Assembly: GCA_902583345.1 (NCBI GenBank)
Contig: CACHVT010000007.1
Span: 1-41,764, forward strand
Reading direction: 5' to 3'
Origin: an uncultured Pelagibacteraceae bacterium
GTDB taxonomy: Bacteria > Pseudomonadota > Alphaproteobacteria > Pelagibacterales > Pelagibacteraceae
DNA: 41,764 nt
Each line of letters opens with the position of its first letter. Position 1 is the stretch's first letter. The notes under the pieces were generated by a model that was not told the origin of the DNA, made no database searches, and worked only from the letters and a program-made list of their open reading frames with translations. Positions 16,737 to 24,938 of this stretch are shown one piece after another. Both the position numbers and the translations under genes were made by a program.

Positions 16737-17626
16737 TGGACTGGGATAAATTAAAAATATTTCATGCAGTTGCTGAAGCTGGCAGTTTTACAAGCGCTAC
16801 AGTTAATCTTAATTTGAGTCAATCAGCTATAAGTAGACAAATTCAATCTCTAGAGGAGGATTTAAAAGTAAAATTATTTGAAAGACATGCTAGGGGTCTT
16901 ACTTTAACTGAAAACGGAGAATATGTTTATAAAACAGCTCATGAAGTAATTAGTAAATTAAAAGAAGTTGAGACATCACTAGGGGATCAAAAAAACAAAC
17001 CATCTGGCAAAATAACTATAACTACAGTCAGAAGTTTTGGTACACATTGGCTTACTCCAAGAATTCAAGAATTTATGCAGATTAATCCCGAAATAGAAGT
17101 AGAGCTTATATTTGATGATAAAGAATTAGACCTAAGCACAAGACAAGCCGATATTGGTATTTTTATGAGAAGACCTAAACAACTTAATTATATACAGAGA
17201 AAATTAATGGATATTAATTATCATATTTATGGATCAAGCAAATACTTAGAAAAAAATGGTATGCCAAAAACTATAAATGATCTTAATAACCACAGATTCA
17301 TATCCTTTGGAAAAGGTGCGCCATCTCCAGTTTTTAATCCTGATTGGGCTTTAAAAATAGGGATGAAAGATAACAAAAAGAGAAAATCCATTATGAAAGT
17401 TAACAGTGTTATGGGCCTTTTATTGGCAGTCGAAAGTGGGGTTGGATTAGCCGCTCTTCCAGATTATTTAGTATTACAATCTAGAAATCTTATAAAAGTT
17501 GTTCCTAAAGCAGAGGGCCCCGTTACTGAGGCACACTTTGTTTACCCGCAATCACTTAAAAACGTTGCTAGAGTTCAAGCATTTAGGAATTTTTTATACA
17601 GCAAGATATCTGAGTGGAAGTTTTAG
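16736..17626 (+). CDS. LysR-family transcriptional regulator
   Basis: A 296-residue regulator. The winged helix-turn-helix spans about residues 4-63 (AEAGSFTSATVNLNLSQSAI, then SRQIQSLEEDLKVKLFER). A periplasmic-binding-protein-like effector domain runs from about 95 (KITITTVRSFGTHWLTPRI) to the C-terminus and includes the usual GVGLAALPDYL. Placement in one transcript with acuI suggests control of acrylate or propionate metabolism, perhaps autoregulated; LysR genes are more often divergent from their target. No clear T-N11-A operator was found upstream of acuI. It could instead act on genes elsewhere. Confidence 0.9.
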   Translation: MDWDKLKIFHAVAEAGSFTSATVNLNLSQSAISRQIQSLEEDLKVKLFERHARGLTLTENGEYVYKTAHEVISKLKEVETSLGDQKNKPSGKITITTVRSFGTHWLTPRIQEFMQINPEIEVELIFDDKELDLSTRQADIGIFMRRPKQLNYIQRKLMDINYHIYGSSKYLEKNGMPKTINDLNNHRFISFGKGAPSPVFNPDWALKIGMKDNKKRKSIMKVNSVMGLLLAVESGVGLAALPDYLVLQSRNLIKVVPKAEGPVTEAHFVYPQSLKNVARVQAFRNFLYSKISEWKF

Positions 17627-17642
17627 GACCTGCGTCATTGTG

Positions 17643-17685
17643 TGAGATTGATAATCATTCTCACTGATAATAATTCTCATTCTCA
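17643..17685. promoter_or_regulatory. Two tandem Fur-like boxes upstream of the iron transporter
   Basis: The 19 bases at 17644-17662 match the E. coli Fur consensus GATAATGATAATCATTATC at 16 of 19 positions, inside a near-perfect 21-base palindrome (17643-17663). Two bases on, TGATAATAATTCTCA (17665-17679) matches the 7-1-7 Fur unit TGATAATnATTATCA with one mismatch. The sites lie 33 to 75 bases before the ATG of the ferric-iron binding protein, where a repressor would block RNA polymerase. Fur-family repression under iron sufficiency is the simplest reading; Mur or another Fur paralogue is possible in Alphaproteobacteria. Confidence 0.8.
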
Positions 17686-17718
17686 TTAAAAATAGAGAAT
17701 AAATATTAAGGGGAAATA

Positions 17719-18747
17719 ATGAAAAAAATATCAATTTTGACGTTAATTTCATCCTTATTTGTATCAACTTTTGTGATTGCAAATGAGGTAAATGTTTTCA
17801 ACGCAAGACATTATAAAGCGGATGCGGAACTTTATAGTAAGTTTACAAACAAAACGGGAATTAAAGTAAATTTAATTAATGGAAAAGCAGGCGCTTTAGA
17901 AAAAAGAATGATTGAAGAGGGTGCAGATTCTTCTGCTGATCTTTACATCACAGCAGATGCTGGAAGATGTGGTGCTTTCAAAGCAAAAGGAATGACACAA
18001 GGTGGATTAACATCTGCAGCAATTAAAGCAGCTGTTCCGTCAAACTTTAGAACTTCACATTGGGTTGGCGTAGCTAAAAGAGCAAGAATAGTTTATTATG
18101 CTCCAGAAAGAGTTAGTGGTGCAGAGCTGTCAGGATTAACTTACGAAAGTTTAGCTGATCCAAAGTGGAAAGGCAGATTAGTAATAAGAAAATCCAGCAA
18201 CATTTACAATAAATCTCTTGTTGCTTCATTAGTTAAAAATAATGGAAAAGCAGCTGCAGCTGAATGGGCAAAAGGGGTTGTTGCAAATATGGCAAGAACA
18301 CCAAAAGGTAATGATAGAGCACAAATTATGGCAGTAGCGGCTGGTGAAGCTGACATTGCTGTAGCTAATACTTACTATTTAGCACTTATGCTATCAGGAA
18401 AAAAAGGTGCTGAACAACAAGCAGCAGCAAAAAAAGTTAAAGCATTTTTCCCTAATCAAAATGACAGAGGAACACACATGAATATTAGTTGTGCCGCTAT
18501 GGTTAAGGGCGCGCCTAATAAGGCAAATGCGGTTAAGCTTGTTGAGTTTTTATTAACACCAGAAGCTCAAGAGCACTTTACTAATAATACTTTTGAGTTT
18601 CCTATGATTGATGGTGTTTCACCAAATCCATTAGTAGTTAATAATTTGGGATTAGATTTTAAACAAGATCTAAAAACAAAAGTTTCTAGCTATGGAGCAA
18701 AACAAGCAGATGCATTAGAGGTAATGACAGCTGCTGGTTGGAAATAA
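17719..18747 (+). CDS. Ferric-iron ABC transporter substrate-binding protein (FutA/FbpA type)
   Basis: A 342-residue periplasmic protein with a Sec signal peptide (core to about residue 21, likely cut near VIA-NE). The mature N-terminus VNVFNARHYKADAELYSKF is typical of FutA/FbpA-type iron-binding proteins. The tyrosine pair Y219-Y220 in ANTYYLALML corresponds to the pair that coordinates Fe(III). AGRCGAFKAKGMTQ and the terminal TPEAQEHFTNNTFEFP also fit. It is preceded by AGGGGAAAT as ribosome binding site and by two Fur-like boxes. With the permease and ATPase downstream it forms a complete ferric-iron importer. Confidence 0.92.
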   Translation: MKKISILTLISSLFVSTFVIANEVNVFNARHYKADAELYSKFTNKTGIKVNLINGKAGALEKRMIEEGADSSADLYITADAGRCGAFKAKGMTQGGLTSAAIKAAVPSNFRTSHWVGVAKRARIVYYAPERVSGAELSGLTYESLADPKWKGRLVIRKSSNIYNKSLVASLVKNNGKAAAAEWAKGVVANMARTPKGNDRAQIMAVAAGEADIAVANTYYLALMLSGKKGAEQQAAAKKVKAFFPNQNDRGTHMNISCAAMVKGAPNKANAVKLVEFLLTPEAQEHFTNNTFEFPMIDGVSPNPLVVNNLGLDFKQDLKTKVSSYGAKQADALEVMTAAGWK

Positions 18748-18755
18748 GCAAGATA

Positions 18756-18944
18756 GTGAAAAAGAATTTATTTGATATTGATTATAATAATTCTTCTGAA
18801 TTAGATTATGGATCGCTCACGAAAGCATGCGATCCATGTGCTTCAGAGTGTAAAAAAATCAATAAAAAAATAAATGGAAGAAAATTATCTGAATTAGAAG
18901 ACGAAGAGGTGCCACACATCCTTTCTCCTTTTAATTTAAAATAG
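18756..18944 (+). CDS. Small cysteine-containing protein inside the iron-transport operon
   Basis: The GTG at 18756 opens a 62-residue reading frame (an in-frame TTG at 18738 would give 68 residues and overlap the upstream stop). No family is recognised. It has a CDPCASEC motif (CxxCxxxC) near residues 26-33, followed by a lysine-rich stretch and an acidic LSELEDEEVP segment. It has no signal peptide or membrane segment, so the product would be cytosolic. It lies between binding protein and permease and shares the Fur-controlled transcript, so a metal- or Fe-S-related role is imaginable but unproven. The ribosome binding site is weak, so it may not be translated. Confidence 0.5.
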   Translation: MKKNLFDIDYNNSSELDYGSLTKACDPCASECKKINKKINGRKLSELEDEEVPHILSPFNLK

Positions 18945-18964
18945 TAATTTTCTCTATACTAAAT

Positions 18965-19021
18965 AGTGCTCATAGCCTTCCCAATTAGATGATTTACCCC
19001 ATCTAATATGTTATGAGCACT
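18965..19021 (+). promoter_or_regulatory. Nested RNA hairpin just before the permease start codon
   Basis: AGTGCTCATA (18965-18974) pairs perfectly with TATGAGCACT (19012-19021). Inside, TTAGATG (18985-18991) pairs with CATCTAA (19000-19006) around an 8-base loop. The outer arm ends five bases before the ATG at 19027, so there is no room for a free Shine-Dalgarno sequence. No U-tract follows, which argues against a simple terminator. It may protect the upstream mRNA from 3' decay, or hold permease translation low relative to the binding protein, or be a ligand- or protein-bound leader. It does not match a riboswitch class I know. Confidence 0.65.
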
Positions 19022-19026
19022 TATAA

Positions 19027-20655
19027 ATGACTTCTAAAAATATTAATATCTGGTTTCTATCATCTCTTTTAATTTCATTCATAGTATTAATTCCAATTAT
19101 TACTGTCTTCACCAGTTTTTTTGAAAGCACATCTAATTATTATGAAATTTTAAAAAATACTTTTTTAGTAGAATATATTATAAATTCTTTAATTTTATTA
19201 ATATCAGTATTGCTATTTACATTCTTATTAGGCACAGGAACGGCATATCTAGTATCCTTTTATAAATTTCCAGGTAGTGACTTCTTTAAATGGGCATTAA
19301 TATTATCTTTTGCAGTCCCTCCCTATATTTATGCTTATTCACTGACAGCTTTTTTTGAAAATTATGGTACTGCTTTTACAATTTTAAATTTTATTTTTGG
19401 TGATGCAAATCACAATAAATACATTCCAAAATTTGATGGTATGTTAGGAGCAATATTATCAATTACTTTTTCCTTATATGTGTATGTATATATTCTAGCT
19501 AGAGCATCTTTTTTATATCAATCACAGAATTTAATTGATTTGGGTAAAAACCTTGGTTTTTCAAAATTTAAGTCTTTTTATAAAATAATATTGCCAGCTG
19601 CTCGACCAGCAATTGTTGCTGGTTTATCATTAGTTGCAATGGAAACCTTAGCTGAGTTTGGGGCGGTCGATTTTTTTTCTATCAATACTTTAACAACAGG
19701 TATTTATAATTCATGGATAGCTTTTGATGATTTAGCTTTTGCTAACCAAATATCCTTTTTTCTATTATTGTTTATATTTTCATTGTTTATATTAGAAAAA
19801 TTATCCAGAAGAAAAGCAAAATATCATTTAAATGCTAGAGGTGAATTTAAACAAAAAGAAAAACTCAAGCTATCTGGAAATAAGTCCTTTATAGCATTTA
19901 TTTTTTGTTTTTTTGTATTTTTTATGAGTTTCTTATTCCCTTTAAGTCAAATGTTATATTGGACAATAAAATTTCCAGAAAATTTGCTTGATATACAAAT
20001 AACTGGTCTTTTATTAAACACACTTTATTTAGTTTTGTTATCTAGCTTGGTTTTAATAATATTTTCTTTAATTTCTAATTATGGCAATAGAGTTTCTAAT
20101 AATAAAACTTTAAATATTTTATCTACCTTATCGATTTCAGGCTATGCAATTCCAGGAATAATTTTGGCTATCGCTTTTATTACATTTATTGCATGGTTTG
20201 ATGAAAATATAATTAAGTCTTTAGGTTTTTTATCAATTAAAAAATTATTCATAGGCTCAGTTCTTGGATTAGTTTTAGTTTATTTTGTAAGATTTTATTC
20301 TTTGGCCTTTAATGGTATAAAATCAGGATACGAAAAAATTAATATTTCGGTAGATGAAAGTGCATATATACTTGGTTTTTCTAAAAGAAAAACTTTTACA
20401 AATATTCATATTCCTTTTTTAAGAAATTCACTTTTATTTATTATAATTTTGATATCATTAGAAATAATACGAGAATTGCCAATCACTCTTATTTTAAGAC
20501 CTTTTAATTTTGAAACTTTTGCTACAACTGCATACATTTCAGCATCCGAAGATCTATTAGAGGCTGCAGCAGTTCCTTCATTATTTTTAATTTTAATTGC
20601 AAGCTTCTTTATTATAATAACATCAAAATATATTTTGAAAGTTACAAATGAATAA
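19027..20655 (+). CDS. Ferric-iron ABC transporter permease (FbpB/FutB type)
   Basis: A 542-residue inner-membrane protein with about 12 hydrophobic helices arranged as two tandem permease halves. Each half carries the EAA-like loop that docks on the ATPase: near residues 178-197 (SKFKSFYKIILPAARPAIVA) and again near 456-473 (SKRKTFTNIHIPFLRNSL). The duplicated layout and length are typical of iron permeases such as FbpB. It starts five bases after a nested hairpin and overlaps the ATPase gene by eight bases. It is expected to move Fe(III) delivered by the periplasmic protein encoded at 17719. Confidence 0.9.
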   Translation: MTSKNINIWFLSSLLISFIVLIPIITVFTSFFESTSNYYEILKNTFLVEYIINSLILLISVLLFTFLLGTGTAYLVSFYKFPGSDFFKWALILSFAVPPYIYAYSLTAFFENYGTAFTILNFIFGDANHNKYIPKFDGMLGAILSITFSLYVYVYILARASFLYQSQNLIDLGKNLGFSKFKSFYKIILPAARPAIVAGLSLVAMETLAEFGAVDFFSINTLTTGIYNSWIAFDDLAFANQISFFLLLFIFSLFILEKLSRRKAKYHLNARGEFKQKEKLKLSGNKSFIAFIFCFFVFFMSFLFPLSQMLYWTIKFPENLLDIQITGLLLNTLYLVLLSSLVLIIFSLISNYGNRVSNNKTLNILSTLSISGYAIPGIILAIAFITFIAWFDENIIKSLGFLSIKKLFIGSVLGLVLVYFVRFYSLAFNGIKSGYEKINISVDESAYILGFSKRKTFTNIHIPFLRNSLLFIIILISLEIIRELPITLILRPFNFETFATTAYISASEDLLEAAAVPSLFLILIASFFIIITSKYILKVTNE

Positions 20656-21709
20656 AAATTTTTTTGAAGTTAAAAATGTTGATTTTAGCGCTGGCGGTAA
20701 AAATAAAGTTAAGAACGTATCTTTTTCAATAAAAAAAGAAGGTGATGTTGTGTGTCTTCTAGGTCCATCAGGTATTGGAAAAACTACAATTCTGAGAACA
20801 ATAGCTGGATTAGAAAAAATAGATAACGGCTCAATTGAATTAAATAATAAAACTTTATCTTCAAAAAAAATAAACATAGAACCAGAAAACAGAAATATTT
20901 CTCTTGCGTTTCAAGAAAATAGCTTGTTTCCACATTATACTATTGAAAAAAATATATTATTAGGAGCAGAGAGAAATAAGGAAAAGAAAGAAAAAAAAAT
21001 TAGTTTAAAAGAAATAATTAATTTATTGGATATAACCCACATACTAAATAAATACCCTCATCAAGTCAGTGCTGGAGAGGCTCAGCGGGCTTCTTTAGCA
21101 AGATCTCTTGTCTCTGAACCGGATTTATTACTATTAGATGAACCACTATCAAATGTTGATCAAAGTTTTAAAGAAGAAATTCAAGTTCGATTAAAACAAC
21201 TTATAAAAGATGCAAAAATAACAGCAATAATAGTTACTCATGACTCTTATGAGGCATTTTATCTTGGTGATTATTGTGGAATTATATTAAACCAAGAACT
21301 AAAACAATTCGACAAACCCTATAATGTCTATCACTTCCCAAATTCTATTGAAGTAGTAAATTTTTTAAATAGAGGAATTTTAATTCCAGCAAAGGTGACA
21401 AGTCCTAAAAGTTTGGAAAACTCTGATTTAGGTATAATTACAGGAAATTTTATCAAACCTTACCCAATTGGAACAGATGTAAAACTTTTAATACAGCCTG
21501 AAGATTTAGAACACGATGATAGAAGTAATTTAAAACTAGACGTTACTGATAAAAAATTTAGGGGCTCAAATTTTATATATACTTTAAAAACAAGTAGCGA
21601 TTTATTAATTCCAGTTTTTGTTCATTCACACCACATACATCAACATGAAATAAATGATAAGTTTGGAATTAAAAAACCAATTCACATAGAGCATTTAGTT
21701 TGCTTTTAA
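20648..21709 (+). CDS. Ferric-iron ABC transporter ATP-binding protein (FbpC type)
   Basis: A 353-residue ATPase that powers the iron permease. Walker A is GPSGIGKTT at residues 39-47, the Q-loop lies in LAFQENSLFPH at 87-97, the signature is VSAGEAQRASLARSL at 140-154 and Walker B is LLLLDEPLS at 160-168. The signature reads SAGEA where LSGGQ is usual, a mild variant. A C-terminal regulatory (TOBE-like) domain follows from about residue 245. The start overlaps the permease gene by eight bases. It ends 26 bases before the TPP riboswitch, so the next gene has its own control. Confidence 0.92.
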   Translation: MNKNFFEVKNVDFSAGGKNKVKNVSFSIKKEGDVVCLLGPSGIGKTTILRTIAGLEKIDNGSIELNNKTLSSKKINIEPENRNISLAFQENSLFPHYTIEKNILLGAERNKEKKEKKISLKEIINLLDITHILNKYPHQVSAGEAQRASLARSLVSEPDLLLLDEPLSNVDQSFKEEIQVRLKQLIKDAKITAIIVTHDSYEAFYLGDYCGIILNQELKQFDKPYNVYHFPNSIEVVNFLNRGILIPAKVTSPKSLENSDLGIITGNFIKPYPIGTDVKLLIQPEDLEHDDRSNLKLDVTDKKFRGSNFIYTLKTSSDLLIPVFVHSHHIHQHEINDKFGIKKPIHIEHLVCF

Positions 21710-21734
21710 AAGTTAAATATTATAAATTTTAATT

Positions 21735-21797
21735 AAAGGGGTGTCGAAAGACTGAGATTAAACCCTAAGAACCTGTCCGGTAATTCAGAAAGGGAAA
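21735..21797 (+). promoter_or_regulatory. TPP (thiamin pyrophosphate) riboswitch
   Basis: The conserved THI-box elements appear in order: GGGGTG (21738-21743), CTGAGA (21752-21757), ACCCT (21761-21765), GAACCTG (21769-21775), CCGG and the 3' AAGGGAA (21789-21795). The element is compact, with no extra P3 arm. The 3' strand contains AAGGG, seven to eight bases before the ATG at 21801, so the ribosome binding site is part of the ligand-dependent fold. TPP binding should hide it and switch off translation of the downstream symporter. Confidence 0.95.
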
Positions 21798-21800
21798 AAA

Positions 21801-23231
21801 ATGGAACAAATAAATATTTTAAGTCAATCATCAGCAATTTTACTAATTTTAATAGTTAGTATTATTTTTGTATTCCTAGGAGTAATTTATACAAAAAGAT
21901 ATCAAGGTTTAACTAATTACCTCGTAGCCAATAGATCTGTTAAAACATTTTCGTTAACGTGTAGCTTAGTATCATCAGCTTTGGGTGCATGGATATTATT
22001 TGGCCCAGCATCAGCCGCAACGTGGGGAGGTATTGGTGCTGTGATTGGATATTCTTTAGGAACTGCATTTCCATTATTTATACTTATATATCTTGGAAAA
22101 AAATTTAGAAAATTTTATCCAAAAGGCAAAACTTTAATAGAAGTTGTAAGAATAAGATTTGGAAAAAAATTATTCAAATTAATTTTATTTCTATCAATTT
22201 TTTATATGATAATTTTTTTAATAGCTGAAGTAACAGCTGTATCTATTTTAGTGAAATATATTTCAGGAACAGATTTATGGATAACAGCTTTAATAGTTAT
22301 TATGAGTTCACTTATCTACACTTTATATGGTGGTTTACGAGCATCAATTTTTACAGATAATATTCAGTTTGCAGTTTTTGGTTTATTATTACTAGTCAGC
22401 TTTTCATATCTTATTTCATTTAATTCCAACGAATTTAATTTTGAATTCATAAATTTTAATAAACCACACTTATTAAGCTTAAATTATATGCCAAACTTTA
22501 CTGCTGGATTAATTTTTTTTATTGCTGTAGCTGCAACAAATTTATTTCATCAAGGAAATTGGCAAAGAGTTTACGCAGCAAAAAATGATAAAATATTAAA
22601 AAATAGTCTGATAATTTCATTTATAATAATTATACCAATCGTTTTTATTATGGGATTTAGTGGATTAATTGCTGTATCTCAAAATAGCAATGTTGTTCCA
22701 GATCTTGCTTTTTTTTATCTTTTACTTAAAGAGCAGACTTTTGCTTTATCAATAATTATTCTGGTTCTTGCTATTTCTTTAACTGTCAGTAGCATTGATA
22801 CTTTAATAAACGCAATTTCGAGTCTAATAGTTGTTGACGGAAAGCAGATTATTAAAATTAAAACTAACTATTTAAATTTATCAAAAGTAATAATAGTTTT
22901 GTTATCTTTGATCGCTTTTTTCGTTGCGTCTAAAGGTTTAAGTATTTTATATCTTTTTTTACTAGCAGATTTATTTTGTTGTTCAGCGGTCTTAACTTTG
23001 TTTTACAGTTTTTACGATAAAAGTATTAAGGAAAAAAATGCTCATGTTTCAATTTTAATTGGATTAATAGCCGGATTATTTTTATTTCCAAGTCCTGATT
23101 TTTCAAAATCAATTTTAATAGGTATTTTGTTTCCAATTGATTTATTTCCACAATTTTTGGCTAACTCCTTGCTATTTGCGTCATTTATGTCTGCTACATT
23201 TTTTCCATTACTAGCTTGGAAAATTAAATAA
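21801..23231 (+). CDS. thiV: Sodium:solute symporter, probable thiamin-precursor (HMP) transporter
   Basis: A 476-residue SSS-family membrane protein with about 13 hydrophobic helices. LVANRSVKTFSLTCSLVSSA near residues 41-60, a GAWILFGPASAATWGGIGAV segment and YGGLRASIFTDNIQF near 174-188 are typical of the family. Control by the TPP riboswitch directly upstream ties the cargo to thiamin. In SAR11, which lack de novo synthesis of the pyrimidine moiety (HMP), the riboswitch-preceded symporter named ThiV is the proposed carrier of HMP. Direct transport evidence is, to my knowledge, lacking, and thiamin itself or another precursor remains possible. It is a single-gene unit. Confidence 0.85.
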   Translation: MEQINILSQSSAILLILIVSIIFVFLGVIYTKRYQGLTNYLVANRSVKTFSLTCSLVSSALGAWILFGPASAATWGGIGAVIGYSLGTAFPLFILIYLGKKFRKFYPKGKTLIEVVRIRFGKKLFKLILFLSIFYMIIFLIAEVTAVSILVKYISGTDLWITALIVIMSSLIYTLYGGLRASIFTDNIQFAVFGLLLLVSFSYLISFNSNEFNFEFINFNKPHLLSLNYMPNFTAGLIFFIAVAATNLFHQGNWQRVYAAKNDKILKNSLIISFIIIIPIVFIMGFSGLIAVSQNSNVVPDLAFFYLLLKEQTFALSIIILVLAISLTVSSIDTLINAISSLIVVDGKQIIKIKTNYLNLSKVIIVLLSLIAFFVASKGLSILYLFLLADLFCCSAVLTLFYSFYDKSIKEKNAHVSILIGLIAGLFLFPSPDFSKSILIGILFPIDLFPQFLANSLLFASFMSATFFPLLAWKIK

Positions 23232-23251
23232 AATGATTAAAATCACTTAAT

Positions 23252-24361
23252 ATGCTAAATTATATTTTACCATTTATAATTTTAATACTTGTTGTTGTTT
23301 TCATACACGAATACGGTCATTATTATTTCGCTAAAAAATATGGAGTTGGTGTAACTGATTTTTCAATAGGTTTTGGGAAAGAAATTTTTGGTTGGAATGA
23401 TAAATCTGGAACGAGATGGAAAATTTGTTGGATACCGTTAGGCGGATATGTAAAATTTTTTGGTGATAGAAATGTATTTAGCCAGGCAGATCAAGAAAAA
23501 ATAATAAATAAATACAGCTTAGAAGATCAAAAAAAATTATTTGTTTTAAAGCCTCTTTATCAAAGGGCTCTTATAGTGGCCGCAGGACCAATTGCCAATT
23601 TCTTGCTTGCTATATTTATTTTTTTTTCGATTTATACTTTTGTAGGTAAAGATTTTACTCCTGCTGTAATTAACGAAGTGCAGAACGAAAGTCCGGCAAT
23701 GACTGCAGGACTTAAAAAAAACGACGTAATTGTTTCTATAGACGGAAATGAAGTAAAGAGTATTATGGAGGTTTCTAAGTTTATAACAATGTCTACTGAC
23801 GAATATATTGATTTTGTTGTTTCAAGATCTAATCAAAACATATCAATAAAAGTTAAACCCGATGTAGTTTTTACTGAAGATAATTTGGGCAATAAAGTAA
23901 ATAAAAGAATGGTAGGAATTCAACTTGGTGCTTTCAATAATGAAGTTAATCACATAAAATTGGGTCCAGCGAAATCTTTATACTACTCAGTAAATGAAGT
24001 ATATTTTGTATGTATTTCGTCGTTAAAATATTTAGGCTCTTTAATAAAAGGAAAGGGCGATACATCACAATTAGGCGGACCAATTCGAATTGCAAAAATC
24101 ACCGGACAAGTTGCAGAATTTGGTATTTTACCTTTCTTAAGTATTATGGCTTATATTTCAGTTAGTTTAGGATTAATTAACCTTTTCCCTATTCCACTTC
24201 TAGATGGTGGTCATTTAATGTTTTATGGTTTTGAAAAAGTTTTAGGAAGACCATTAAGCCAAAAAACTCAAGAGGGATTTTTTCGAATCGGTATGTTTTT
24301 GCTCTTATCTCTGATGTTTTTCACTACATTTAATGATCTAAAAGATTTAGGATTGTTTTAA
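23252..24361 (+). CDS. rseP: RIP zinc metalloprotease, site-2 protease type
   Basis: A 369-residue intramembrane protease. HEYGH at residues 19-23 in the first membrane helix is the HExxH zinc motif. A PDZ domain spans about residues 125-205 (INEVQNESPAMTAGLKKNDV). The C-terminal NLFPIPLLDGGHL supplies the third zinc ligand in the conserved LDGGH. About four membrane helices are visible. RseP cleaves anti-sigma factors in the envelope stress response and clears signal-peptide remnants. Its usual neighbours (dxr, bamA, lpxD) are absent; here it stands between thiV and the HU gene, 20 bases after thiV. Confidence 0.93.
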   Translation: MLNYILPFIILILVVVFIHEYGHYYFAKKYGVGVTDFSIGFGKEIFGWNDKSGTRWKICWIPLGGYVKFFGDRNVFSQADQEKIINKYSLEDQKKLFVLKPLYQRALIVAAGPIANFLLAIFIFFSIYTFVGKDFTPAVINEVQNESPAMTAGLKKNDVIVSIDGNEVKSIMEVSKFITMSTDEYIDFVVSRSNQNISIKVKPDVVFTEDNLGNKVNKRMVGIQLGAFNNEVNHIKLGPAKSLYYSVNEVYFVCISSLKYLGSLIKGKGDTSQLGGPIRIAKITGQVAEFGILPFLSIMAYISVSLGLINLFPIPLLDGGHLMFYGFEKVLGRPLSQKTQEGFFRIGMFLLLSLMFFTTFNDLKDLGLF

Positions 24362-24520
24362 TTTTAAACTTATTAACATTCTAAAAACCCTTACAAATCA
24401 ACAATAATTTCCAAAATAACTATATATAGTGTTTTTTTAAATTGTAGACACTAAAAAAAAGCTTGATTTATAAGGAATTATAGCAAATAAGTTAATTAAC
24501 CCTTAAAACCGGAGCTAAAA

Positions 24521-24796
24521 ATGAACAAAAAACAATTAGTAGCTAAATTATCTGCTTCACTTAATCAAAGTAAAGCTGATGCAGAGCGTACTTTTGATAC
24601 TATTACCAACACTATTTTGGACGCTTTAAAAGCTGACGATTCAGTGAAAATTGCTGGTTTTGGTACTTATAAAGTAGCTAAAAGAAAAGCACGAATTGGA
24701 AGAAATCCTAGAACAGGTGAACAAATTCAAATCGCAGCTTCTCAAAAAGTTAAGTTTTTACCTGCAAAAGCACTTAAAGAAGTATTTAATAAGTAA
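24521..24796 (+). CDS. DNA-binding protein HU
   Basis: A 91-residue histone-like protein. MNKKQLVAKLSASLNQSKAD, the hinge GFGTYKVAKRKARIGRNPRT and the intercalating RNPRTGE loop (about residues 65-71) are all standard. It bends and compacts DNA as a dimer. The start follows CCGGAG, a clear ribosome binding site. About 160 bases of AT-rich leader (24362-24520) precede it; I see no confident promoter or RNA motif there. A strong hairpin at 24807-24844 follows the stop codon. HU versus IHF: the sequence fits the HU branch better. Confidence 0.95.
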   Translation: MNKKQLVAKLSASLNQSKADAERTFDTITNTILDALKADDSVKIAGFGTYKVAKRKARIGRNPRTGEQIQIAASQKVKFLPAKALKEVFNK

Positions 24797-24806
24797 GCAA
24801 AATAAT

Positions 24807-24844
24807 CTAACAACCCATATGTAAAATTACATCTGGGTTGTTAG
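24807..24844 (+). terminator. Long perfect hairpin after the HU gene
   Basis: CTAACAACCCA (24807-24817) pairs with TGGGTTGTTAG (24834-24844) without mismatch, and ATGTAA/TTACAT extends the pairing inside, leaving a tiny loop. It lies ten bases after the HU stop codon. No run of T follows (TGTATGCG), so it is not a canonical intrinsic terminator. It could end transcription inefficiently or protect the abundant HU message from exonucleases. Confidence 0.7.
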
Positions 24845-24938
24845 TGTATGCGAGAACTGCATAACTCTTTTCCCTTATCAACATTAGTTTCCCAATTAAA
24901 TTTAAATATAAGAGCTCTTTAACTTAAACGGGAGATTT

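Noticed and set aside
17638-17676. A -35/-10 promoter within the Fur-like boxes
   Set aside because: TTGTGT, TTGATA, GATAAT and TAATAA all occur but none are at acceptable spacing, so I could not fix a promoter.
24421-24462. T-run and A-run (TTTTTTTA...TAAAAAAA) upstream of HU, possible hairpin or terminator
   Set aside because: The pairing is A-T only with a 12-base loop and would be weak; such runs are frequent by chance in DNA of this composition.
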